Source: Euryodendron excelsum
Lineage: Eukaryota; Streptophyta; Magnoliopsida; Ericales; Pentaphylacaceae
Length of the DNA stretch: 64,000 bases
Reading direction: 5' to 3'
Assembly: GCA_033060915.1 (NCBI GenBank)
Contig: CM065392.1
Location: forward strand, 5,795,501 to 5,859,500
Below the pieces are notes generated by a model that saw nothing but the letters and a program-made list of their open reading frames with translations, was not told the origin of the DNA and did no database searches. Both the position numbers and the translations under genes were made by a program. This document shows positions 12,894-25,857 of the stretch, piece after piece. Each line of letters begins with the position of its first letter. Position 1 is the stretch's first letter.

Positions 12894-14016
12894 GGAGAAG
12901 AATAAAAGAAGAGCCAATACTTTTGTACATGGGTGACATGCCCTTGCATCTCGTCTAATATAAATTATTCACCAAAAAAAGAAAAAGAAGAGAAGATCAT
13001 AAGTTCTAGTTGGAAAAGAAAAAGAGAATTCACACATGGAAGGTGGAAGGGGACTAACTTGGGCCATTGGAGAGAGGCTAGAGCTCATATTATTAGTTTT
13101 TTTTAGGGTTTGGGTGGTCGTTGGTGCCTCCAACGCTTTTCTTTCTTCACATCAAACAACACTAATCCGGTGTTCCTTTATGTTTTATTAAACGGATTGT
13201 AAGGAAGGGTAATTTATTCTTCAAAAAGCACCAAAAGGGGTGCCACCTTTTTATACAATGGTGGACCGACGCATGTACAAGCAGCGTCGGCCTCCTCCAC
13301 TGAATTTTGGAGAACAAAAAAAAAAAACCCAACCCAGTAAAAAATAGGCTTTGCTCGACCAAACTCAATAGCTATTTCAATTTTTTTAACCCAACCCAAA
13401 CCCATACTCCTCTAAAATACACCCAAAATGGCATAACCCGTAAAAACATTTCCCCTTTGCTCAAAAATTAGTTGGGACAACGAAGGATATTGTCTACCCA
13501 TTAGTTGCAACTGCATCGGTTGAGAGAGATTTTTTTACAATGAATATTATCAAGATTTTACTACGTAATCGCATGGGAGATGAGTGGATGAGGGCGGCTC
13601 AAGTGTAAAGCCATCAAAGCAATCGCTTTAGGCCTCTAATTTTTTAAGGCTTCTATGTTTTAAAAACCCTACTTATTATAGTTAAAATTCTATATAATTT
13701 TGACATACTTTTTTGAAAAAAAGCCTCAATCTAAATAAGAAAAAGGCCCATAAGAAAAGAAAAAATGGCTTCAGTTAAATGAGAAAAGACCCATAAGAAA
13801 AGAAAAAAAAAAGGCCTACTTCAAATGAAAAAAAAAAGCGTAGAAAAAAAGGTCCCAGATTAACTACTCTAATTAACTTGAAAAAATTATTTAAAAAAAC
13901 ATAATTACATACACCTTTATCAATACTAGGAAAATCAAAGGTCTAACCTATACAACTTTTTCTCCCTCTTTCTTCCTCTAACGTATAGATATTTAGAAGT
14001 CTAAACCCTCACAAAA

Positions 14017-14047
<31 letters not shown>

Positions 14048-17000
14048 AGGCAGAGACAAGTTTCAAACTAAAAAATAAATTAGTAAATCTTACCGATAAC
14101 ATCATCAAATGGTTTATTGATGTAATATTTTTGTATTTTTATTTAATAATTTTTTATCTCCAAAAAATTCAAAATTTAAGTACAAAATTTACACTAGTAT
14201 TAAAAATGTCAAAAGTCTCATTTAAAATTTTCGTTTTAGGCTTCAAACTATCTTGAGTCGGTCTTGTGAGTGGATGAATAATTGCTTGGTGACATACATT
14301 GAAAGAGACATATTCAACACCATAGACAATGAAGCTATTTTTGCAAAGGTTTCAAAATGTGAAACAACGAAGGGGATTATTGTAGTTTGTCACATTAATT
14401 TAAACGTTATTTTGTGCGAGAAACATTTGTTATCGATATATAGAGTTTTGAATGTTATCCTATTCTTTGCATTTTTTGAAATTTATCATCTTACTTATAA
14501 ACAATTATTTATTATTTAAGAGTATTTTCCGCCTCCACTGGAGAAAATTCCTGAGTCCACCACTGTTTTTGTACATAATAAACTCTCCATATCCCCCTTC
14601 AAATTAAGATCTATAAAATCTATTGTAGCAAAAGAAAAATCACAAAAGAAATCTCTGAAAGCCAAAATAAAAAAAAAAGAGTATGCAACAAAATAGACTT
14701 AGTTTCTGAACTGGTAAACAACTTCATCAAAAGTTGTTCTATTATGCTCGTTCCAAATGCACCACATCACACACAAGGGAGCTGACTTCCAAGCCTTCTT
14801 CCATAATCAATTTCCGCATCCTTTGGCCCAAGAAACATATAAAGAAACAACTTGAGGTTGGCATAACCAAGTGATTCTAAAAACTGAAATAACACGTTTC
14901 ACAGCTGCCATACCACATCACGATGAATACACAAATGATGTACAATCTCCTTAGCTCTACAACACATGCAACACCAATTAGGAAGCATTTGACCCCTTCT
15001 CCCAGGTTATCAATAGTACTAATTGCATCTAGAGCTGCAAAAAAGGCCACTTTAGCTGGAGCCACTGCTTTCCAGTATCTTACCATGGAAAAGATTATCA
15101 GGTTCATTGCAAAGAAAAGCACAATATGATTGTACAAAAGACCTCCCATTATTGCCACTCCAAACTACATGGTCCACTCCGCTTTGAGGAATCTTCAATT
15201 AACATAATGATTTAAATAATTCTGCTACCTCCTTAAATTCCCAATCTTGAATTCCACGAACAAAGAGATGTTCAGAATTTTGATCTAGTGCTTTGAACAA
15301 AATCATATTACAATGTGCTTCAACTAAATCGTGGGCTCATGAAAGGCCTAGTTTTTAAAAAATGTAAAAAGAAAAGGTTAAAATAGGCATGCTTTGCTTG
15401 GGCTTTGTGCCTAGTCCCTCACCAGTTTGAATACACCTCATCTAAGCATAAGGCAAAGCCCTAAGTCTAGGTCTTACTATGCCTTGGACGTTTTGGGCAC
15501 CTAGGCGTGCTGGCTTAACATATTCACTTATTTTATTGAAAATTGTAGTTAGTTTTTCATATATCAAGAGAAATGAAAGAAAAAAAATGGATAAGCAAGT
15601 ATTTGTTACCTAGCATGTGAAAGTATTGGGAGAGATTGCATTAGTCAGGGGATAAACTTGGATTTTTTCGAATTTTTAGAATGAAAATTGCTAATGTATA
15701 TTAACAAAATCCATAGTCCTAAAAATCATGAATAAGGAGAGGGAATTAGAAACTATTTGATTACAATTGATGAAGCCATTGTACTAGGAATGGATGAGAT
15801 GTGATGGGGTTGGTAATTTGAGTAATTTGCCGAGTTGCTCTTTGTGTACTAATCTTTGATGCCGCTTGTCGGGTCATAAGATCTGATACCATTTGTTGTG
15901 TCATGTAAGTGTGACATACACTGAGATTTACGCAATGAAAGTAATCAACAAAATAACAAACATGTATGATGCACACTGTACACTGTTTAATGTTGGTTGT
16001 TCTTTTGTTTGCTAACATGGATGGGTAGTTCAATGCAAATTGTGGAGAGATTATTAATGGAGTATACGTAACACTCAACAACATGAAACTTTGTATCTTC
16101 CAACACAATACTGCATTCTGACCCGAGTTTATCCAATCATTGAAACAACTATAGTTTCCCAATTCGCTTCTATGGACATTCTTTATTCAATTACGTATAG
16201 TACATTTCATGATGTGGTTTCTGTTCATGATAAACAGCATGGAGGTAGCACGAATGCTTTTACGTCTTCTGAGCACACCACCTATTATTTTGATGTTAAT
16301 GTTGACTGTTTTGAGGAGGCTTTGGACAGGTAGATTCTGTTTTCCTTCCCATTAGATGTTAATTTTCTATTCCGTGCTCTCAGAAGCTTATGGCCTGTAT
16401 GTTATTGTGTCGTTTGCTGTTCAGATTTGCGCAGTTCTTTATCAAACCGCTGATGTCTCCTGATGCCACAATGAGGGAAATAAAAGCTGTTGATTCGGGT
16501 TAGCATTTCCTTTTGCAGCTAGATTATGCTGTCGTTTCTGGTAAATCTGGAATTATTGTTGATCCCTGCTCTCTTTCCCTCTCATGTGTAGAGAACCAAA
16601 AGAATTTACTGTCTGATGCTTGGAGAATGAACCAGGTGTGAATTACTTCTCCACTTACTACCGTGCTAACTTTGTTTGCGCTTTCTATATGGTCACAACA
16701 CCGGTAAGGGCATGGGACACGACAATTTTAAATTAAGGATTCGGGCAAAGCGATAAGGCGGAAAAATATATCTTTATATACTGTAATTTGATACTTATAT
16801 GAATACAACACCAAAAACCATAGCATGTACAAAAGGACTGAAGAGGTTAAAAATGCTGACAAAATAACACTAATTAAATATGAAAAGCTATTCAATCCTT
16901 GTTTTAAATATCATTTAACATAAAACAAGTTGAAAATAAGTTAATAATTTAAAACATAACAATTTAATTGGTATAAATTCACATAGTTTTTATTTGATTA

Positions 17001-20000
17001 TTGGATCCCAAGTTATTTTCTTCAAAGTTGCAATGTTGTTCCAGTGTGTCTAAGTAATAGACACACGTGTTCCTCAAGTGTCTGATACGCTATATGATTT
17101 TCAAGTCCTGTTACTAATACACTATTATTTATCAAAGATTTAAAAAACAACTATATGATGGTTACTGGCCAATATGGCATTGTTACAATATTGCAGGCTG
17201 TTAAGCGCTGTTACAACCAATATTTTATTGATATAGTTGATATGGCTTCTAATGTTAGAAAAAGACCTCAGGGTCTCAGACACAATCTGGGCGTCATTTG
17301 CACATTCTGTGTATTTTTCTTACTGTTGTTGCTTCTTAGCTTTCCTTAACGCTTTCTATCTAGCCTGGATATACTAATTTGGCAGATAAAGCATAAAAAA
17401 TTAAGTTCTATCTTGAGCAATAACCTATAAGCTTATGAATGTTCTTGAAATTGTAGATATCTGCTTCAGAATATCAAATCTGACCCATTTGTGATAATTT
17501 TGGCTCATTTTCTTTTGTGATTTACTTGTATATAGCACAGGATTGTTCAGTTTTTTTTGGGTAACCATTTGAAGTTTTAAGAACTTTGGAGGTTGGAATT
17601 TAGAACAAAAAGCTGTATATGACACATTGTATTCAGTATGAGTTTTTATATTTCTATTTTTCGTTTGAACTTCAACTACATATATATCTTATGATGTATT
17701 ACCATAGCAGCTCATGCATAAAATTCTGATAATTTTGCTTTGAATAAATTTTCATATATTTTTTTTGTGTAGTCCAGGATTAATGTACTACAGCCTTATA
17801 CGGTCGTTTCAAGTCCAACCTGTTTTCTTCCTTTGCCATTTAATTTTAGAGATATATAATTAACTCTAATACTAGACATTTTAGAGTTTGTCAAAATTAT
17901 GAATAGATATTTAATATTTTTATTATATTTACATTTTTTTTTGTTTTTATTTTTATGAATTCTATGTCCTATTAGCATTTCAAATGATTCTAGACTCTAG
18001 ATAGTGAAATTCTCTACATTCTTTGCCTTAAACTAACAGAGTTCAATAGGTAAAACATGTTGAGGTAATACTTATAAAAAATTATTTTAGGTGCCGTAAT
18101 GTTGCTTAGAAACCATTACAAACGTTTCACATGTGACCCATATGGTCAAAATGCGCATATCAATGATTTTTTAGTGTTTGATAGTGCTTGGAAAAAAATT
18201 CATGGGTTAGGTTTACAATTCTCATTACATGTTGGCTGGTACTCCTGATTCCATTGCACTATAACCACATCCGTTACTACCACAATTCAAACCTATGGGA
18301 CTTTTTGTGTATTGTGTGACACCCCAACGCAATGCCACAGGAGGAATTTTTTGACCCCTTGAATCAATTGTTGATATGATGACTTTGAGCTGTTGGGCAG
18401 TTTTTAGTATGTTTTTCAAAGTTTATTTTGTGGGTGTTTTGCTGATGTCTAGATTTACTGGATGTGGGCTGTAGGCCTCGCCCATGGGTTATATAACTGG
18501 CTGAGTTATGTTTGTGGAGGGGTACTGGATGGGATTTCAGAGTTAAAAGTCTTAGTTTTTCATATGTAAGTTCATGTCCTATTTAGTGCTAGTTCTTCAA
18601 AAGCTTTATGAAGCTATCTAATGCTTCTAATGAAGTAAAGTTGATTTCTAGTGAGTTCTTTTAAGAACTTTTGAAGCCTATTTGAGATTGTGTGACTCAT
18701 TCATAGCCCTAGGTGTGATGCCTTTGTCGTTTGGGAAACTAGGTGTGATGCCTGGACCTTTCTTCTTCTTCTTCTTCTTCTTCTTCTTCTTCTGCTCTTT
18801 TAAGCCTTTAAACTCGAAAACCAGATCCATATAAACCTCCTTTCAATCTCCAACATCATAGTTTCCCAAGCCCTTTAGCTTTCCCTTTCACTAACTTTTA
18901 ACCCTAACAGCATAAATCTAAAAAAACCAGCCCTGTTATTGTTCATGGTTTACTGTTCATAGCCCCTGGAGAGGCCCAAAACTTCTTTACTCCTTGCCTA
19001 ATTTTTGCTTCAAAACCCTATCCTTTTATTTCTCTCTTAGAAACTCTTAAAAGGTCCATATTTTACCAACCTTCCAGCCACTATAAAGTATTAACTAGTA
19101 AACATCAGCCCTAATAAACCCCTCTAACCATTGCCAAACCTTAACTTTTGGCTCACTTTAAGTAGGAGTGTTCTTCGCGCCCGTACATCACCACAAAACT
19201 GTCTCTTATGGAAGGAGATCACATCCTTCTTTGGAGGGTTGGAAGCCTAGACTTAAAGTAGAATTTTTTTCCTGGCATTTGAAGTGGGCCGTGGCAGGAA
19301 AAGGCATGCAAAGTTCAGATCTCCAATGATCTTGGGTTATCAGTTTATTTTATTGGAGTGTTGGTCCAGTTTATATTGGATTAATTTTGTGGTGTTTATC
19401 TACAAGTATGCAACCATATCCACTCAAGGAGGAGTGTTGGTGTTATGTGCACCAGTAACATGACTATCATTCTAATATTAAGAGAAGTTTTGAATGAATT
19501 CTGAGGTTATTTTTGTAATGGGGATTTATATAATCCTTTGGATGTGATGGGAGTGGACCTAGCAGATCTACTCTTGGTCTTTCGGATTCTCTAAAATTAA
19601 CATGTTAGAATTACTCTGGGTTGTGTTGATACTTGAAGTTGCTTGCCCTATGAAGGAGGAGCCAGGTTTTATGTTGCCTTCTCTTTTGGCCAAATCATTG
19701 GCACCCAGTTGTGAAAAAGTCCAATGTTTACGGTTCATTAGTTATCTATCAATAACAAGTTAGCTGGTTTCTCCTTGGTTACTTTTATGCTTATCTAGTT
19801 GACTAAGAAGTAGCTAAGTAAATGCTTGAGTACTGCCTTGGATACACTTTGTGAACTTAGAATCATAGTTGTTAATATCCTGATCCTACGATCTTATGAT
19901 CCCTTTTGGCCAAATCGATCCAGATCTTATAAAACTCCCTTAGAAGTAGGACCTTACAATTTTTGTGTAGGATCTTATCGGATCGTAGGATCCCATTTTT

Positions 20001-20252
20001 AAGCTTTGTTTTGCTTAATATGTTGAATTTTTTTGTGTGGTTATTTTATGTTAGTGGCCTATTCATTTTACAAGTTCAAATAAAATAAAATATGTTATAT
20101 TGAATCAAACATGTTAGGAAAAAGAATTTAGAACAATTGATATTCCTACATTGCAGCATTTTGAAAAAACCTAGAGAACTAAAGCAATATAAATGCTACT
20201 TAAGTTTCTCTATCTCTCTCTCTAACCCATTTCACTCCCTAACAATGGTTCA

Positions 20253-20300
<48 letters not shown>

Positions 20301-23300
20301 CATTTTATAGTTGATTTTTTTTCCCTTTGCTTTTCTCCAGTTAATCAAATAACTTAAAGTCTATTTTTTTTTTTTTTTTGTTTCTTTTCTTTTTCTATAT
20401 ACTTTTTGTTCTCCTTAGTTCTTATTTTTTTCTTTAATCATAATCATCCGTTAAACAACAAATCTTTATTCAACTGTTTTTTTTTTTCTTTTTTCATGTT
20501 CCTTTTTGTACTACATAGTTCTTCATTTCTTTTTCGATATTATGTAATGTTTATATTTATGTCGTTTATTATATTTTTAATATTATTTTTATTTTTTGCA
20601 TATAGTCTTATTTTGTGTCTACTTCTAATGAATAGTAATCGTATAGAAATTATCATGCATTTTCTTTTGTAGGATCTTACGATCCTCGATCCGATCCTAT
20701 AAACCCCTTGAACAATCCAACGTAGGGTCCCGATTTGGACAACCTTACTTAGAATGCAGAGGTTATATCCTTAAAACAATTATTGATCCAATTATTATTC
20801 TTGCTCTCATTCCGCTTAGTACGTATCATGCTTACAAAATAGTACTTAAGATGGTTGCCTTTCTATGAAGAGGTGCTGCTTGATTAACACATTTGTAGTT
20901 CAAATTGGAGTTTATATCTTTAGGAGTTCATGTTACATTATTATTGTCTATCTCATTGTCTTTTAAGTTTGTTGCTTACTCAATAGTACTTTAAGTAGTT
21001 TGCCTTTCTGAAAGGGAAGTACCTCTAACTGCCTTTTCTGCTTTGATTAATTATTCTGTGCAGCTTCAGAAACATCTAAGTGCAGAGAGTCATCCATATC
21101 ATAAATTCAGTACAGGTTGGCATTATCAATTTGTTTATTATGCTACATCTAATTTAAATCTGTGCTGGTGAACACCTGATGTACATGAATGCTATTTTGG
21201 CATATGGCCCGTTTTTCACTTGGAAGATGCATTTTATTTCTTTTCTTTTTTAATGCCAAAATGTAAAGGTTGTTTTTGCTTATTTTCCTTTGTTCTTTTT
21301 TTTTTTTTTTGGTGTGCCTAATCTTAGAAATCACAAACATATATATTAGAGAGATTTTTTTTTTTTTTGGATAAGCATATATTAGAGAGATTTTATAGAA
21401 TTACCATGAAATTTCTTTGCTTTGGGTGTAGGTCTAGGTGTGGTTGTGGGTGTGTTTGATATTACATATATCTTATATTTTGTAGAGGCTCTGCAATATC
21501 TTTGTGCTCTATGGTTAGTTCCTTTTTTTTTTTTTGTAATAGTACTATTCATTGGAAATGATATCAACGGCCACCCGTAATTAATGATATGGATTTTTGT
21601 TTCATATATCATTCTCTTCCGATGGATTCAACACAACCTTAACAAGCCTTTATCATTGAAAGTGTAATAGACACTATTAGTCTGTTTGTTTCCTTTTTTT
21701 TTGCTAAGTAAAAGAAAAAATGAAATAAACAGAAAAATATCTCACATATATTGTACTCCCCACCAGATGTCATAATTCTTTTTTTTTGCGTGTAAAAGAA
21801 ATTATAGTTCTTTCAGAGAAGCAAGTAATAAAAAATTTCAAACATGGTTAGATGCTTGTTTCTTCTCAATTAAACTAATACGCTGGCAATTCATTATGAC
21901 CTTGGAAGTTTGACCTTTTTATCTGCTGTTCAAGTAAGATGAATCTTGCAGTTGGGCCTTTTTTCTTTCCACCCTCCTGAAGTTCCTTTAACAAGCCCAT
22001 TAAATTGTCTATCCCAATCCTCCATCTGCTTCTAAAGGATTGCAGGTTAGAAGTATCCAACCTGTAGCCTTGGCCCTGTCACCATTGGTATAAACTTTTT
22101 TCCTCCTTTCCTAAAGCTATATGGCTTTCTGATCTTTCAAGAGGTATAGTAAGGCAGCAATGGCTCTTTCGCCTATCATCATTGCTTCGCGCGCACTCTC
22201 CCATAATTTTTTCCAAGGAGATATCTATATGATAATTTTCTCCAAGGAGAATTTGCGATATAATCTTTGTCTGCTGTCATAGTTTCCTATGAAGGATAGG
22301 TTTGTGTCCTTGAGAGGACGTCCCCAATGGCCTATGGTCCACTCCCCCAATTAATACGACTCAGTTTCGATTCACTATCTTAACATGGTGTTCTAACCAA
22401 GATAAATTCATACACCTTATTGTTGCTGTATGAGTAATAAGCCCAAGCCAAATGTTCTCCTGTGGACATCCTTAAATCTTGGTACTGGTCATATATATGA
22501 CATACAGCTAGTGCTGTGGTTCAATATATTTCTCATTTCTGATACTGTGCCAAACATATAGGGAACTGGGATACTTTGGAGGTTAAGCCAAAAGCAAGAG
22601 GGGTGGATTCAAGGCATGAGCTGCTCAAATTATATGAAGAGAATTATTCAGCCAACCTCATGCATCTGGTTGTATATACCAAAGGTAACCTAATAATTTA
22701 GCCAACATTATTTAATCTGCTTTGATATTTTATTTCCTCTGGACTATCAAGTATCATAATTTCTTTTGCATGAATTTGTTCAGAGAGCCTCGATAAAATT
22801 CAAAGCTTGGTGGAGAACAAGTTCCAGGAAATACGAAATATTGATCGAAGTTCTCCCTGTTTTCCTGGTCATCCTTGCACATCAGAACATCTCCAGGTAT
22901 TTATATGACTGACTTAGTAGTCTTTTTTAAGGGCATGATCATTAAGTATAGAGGGGAGGTAAAGCTTTTTGTTATTTTTAACAAAGAACTACCTATGCTT
23001 TGTGTTTTATCAAAATTGAAATTAGAATATCGTGGATAAATAAAGAAAGTGCACTGAAAGCTGACAATTAGTTTTTGGTGCAGTCTGCTTTCTCAATTTG
23101 TATTGACCAATCTAAGCTTAAGAAATACTAGTCAGAGTGAAATTTAGGAATCCTAAGGCGAGATCTGAAAGCGGTGATAAAAGGCTGAATTGAAGTAGGC
23201 TGTTTATAACTAGTATACACAACGGTCCAAGTTTGTAGTAGGAGTTATTAACTTTCTTAACCAACACGGAGGAGAAAAAAGATATTTTATCGTGGTTAGA

Positions 23301-25781
23301 ATAAGGGACACACAGATCTTAAGGTGTGAGCAATAAACTATGAGAAATAATGTGGCAAAATCCCTGGGTTACTTATGAAATGATTTGAGGCATTTTCCTT
23401 GAGCTTAAGCTGGGGGCAAAGCTCAGGCATAAGCTTCTGTAGCAGTTTTTAAAAATTGAGGAAAATGTCACAGATATCAAGAACCATCTTTTACTTGGAG
23501 TAGGAGTTATTAATTTCTTAACCAACAAGGCGGAGAAAAAAGATATTCTATAGCGGTTAGAATAAGGGAGAGACAGATCTTAAGAAGTGAGCAGTAAACT
23601 ATGAGAAATAATGTGGCAAAATCCCTGGGTTACGTATGAAATGATTTGAGGCATTTTCCTTGAGCTTAGGCTGGGGGCAAGGCTCAGGCATAAGCTTCTG
23701 TAGCAGTTTTTAAAAATTGAGGAAAATGTCACAGATATCAAGAACCATCTTTTGGTATCAAATAACGATTTTGATAATATTTTTCTCTCCAAATTCTATG
23801 AGATAATTATGTATTTTGTCCTTGTGGATTGCATTTGTTTTTTAGGTTCTTGTCAAAGCTGTCCCAATAAAACACGGTCACAAGTTGAGGATCATATGGC
23901 CAATAACACCAGGCATCCGTTATCACAAGGAAGGGCCAAGCAGGTATCTTAGTCACTTGATTGGCCATGAAGGAGAAGGCTCTGTGTTCTACATTTTGAA
24001 AACTTTGGGTGGGTTCTCAATATCCTTTATGTGACCACCAGCAATAAGCATGTGTGGTATCCTGCCATCCAACTCTAAAGGTGGAGGTGCAGGGTTTAGA
24101 TCCTGGTTACGACATTTTTCCTTACTGTAAATTGGTTTTTTTGAGTAGAAATGAATGGCCAAGAATTGGAGAGTGACTTCTGCGTAATCCTCTATTTAGG
24201 CCTTCCATCACCTTAATAACTTGGTATGTTTTTACTTACAAAAAAAGAAGGAAAAATGAGCAAAAATGGATGACATTGCTGTAGCAAACTCTTTGGCATG
24301 TCTTGGTCCTTTTTCCTTGCAAGTACTTTTTTGAAAAATTATTCTTAGTGAAGGAGTGATGTTCACACTCTTTCTACACACTTGTTGTTCAAAGTTCTCC
24401 TTTTAACATCAACTTTAATTGATCATTCGAATTTTCATGAAGGTCAAATGTTTCTCTTTTGACATTTTTTTAACATCTTGATACCATTGTTTTCTGATAA
24501 GGAACATCTACAAGTTACATCTATATACAATTATACATATGTGTTTTGATTAGTGAGTCAGGCATCCCTGGGGCAGGTTGGGGCCTTACACCTGCCCCTT
24601 GGTGGTTGCAGGAGATACTACTCAAGCTAGTAGTGTTACACCTGCCATCCACTATCAGGTTTCTCTGCGCCATACTGTGTTCTCTGTGTGTTTTGCATGC
24701 ATGCATACATGATTGCACATTATTTGTTTATTACCCATAACTTTCTCTTTCATTATTCTAATTAATATGGAGATGTTGGAAAGAATATCGAGCATCAATT
24801 ATGCCCCTAGGGGACGATTAAGGTACACATGTGATGCAAGGGCTAATATGTGCAAGTGGATCTGGAATGCATTGAGATTGATGTAGTTATTAATGCCCAG
24901 ATTGATGGATCTAGGTTTCTTTAGACAAGTCTGATATGGAGATTTATGTACTTTTGAAGTGAACATTGTTCTTTCGCTTTGTGGTCAATCACTTAATATG
25001 TGTAAATAGAGTGCATTTGTAAGTTAATTAGAGGAAATAACACGACAATGGAATGCTCCATTTTTAAACTGCATTCTTTCTGCTAGCAGTACCTGTTTTA
25101 TATCTTGACTCTTGCTATTCAGTCCATGCTAAAGAGTGGATGATGTTGTTAAATCTTAAACCTTAGCTTGTTAAACCTTATGGGCCTCATTTGGATTGAA
25201 ATTGAGAGAGTTATGTAGATTTTTTTCCAGCAAGGCAGAATCTGACCTGAGTGCATTGTTTTGACTGTAACTTGAGTTTTACATGGAATTTGATGATGAT
25301 TCAAGTTGGGTTAGAATCTAGATTCGTCATGGAACATTTCTGGAAAATTTCATGATTTTAGGGCCTATGGTTTGAGAGAAATTGAATTTTCAAATTACAT
25401 TTTCTGTATAGAATTTCTGCCAAACAGAATTTCGAGCACCAAAACATGATTTTACCCAACCTTGTTTATTTCCTTTTCTCTCCTTCACTTTCATATTTTT
25501 GTTTTCCTTTTTTCCCTCATGCTCTCGGGTCACAAGATCCTGGCGTGACAGTATATCTCATTAAACTTTTTTCTCAAGAAAAGTCTTGTGATGTTGTTTC
25601 TCTTCTCGAATGTTGCAGGTTGGGCTACCAGTTTGTCTGCTGGTGAATCAGATTGGACCTATGAGTTCTCTTTCTTCAAAGTAGCTATTGATCTGACTGA
25701 TGCTGGTCATGGTTAGTGTTCTTAGTCTCTCTATTTTTCTCTCTGGTTGGGATTAGAATAGGGGCAGGGCGATTCCTCTGG

Positions 25782-25857
<76 letters not shown>

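Noticed and set aside
12634..12949. Minus-strand frames rich in Leu-Ser repeats
   Set aside because: They translate the (GA)n microsatellite at 12819-12890 and nothing else.
15761..16162. 133-codon minus-strand frame
   Set aside because: It runs through an LTR and primer-binding site; codon use looks random.
19410..19450. Copia-like polypurine tract and LTR start
   Set aside because: No pol remnant upstream and no matching second LTR found.
24060..24125. Possible SINE with an A-box/B-box-like region (GGTGGAGGTGCAGGGTTTAG)
   Set aside because: The B-box match is poor, and there is no A-rich tail or TSD.
24570..24598. Perfect 9-bp inverted repeat with 11-base loop
   Set aside because: It is isolated in an intron, with no terminator or element context; likely chance in a C/G-rich patch.
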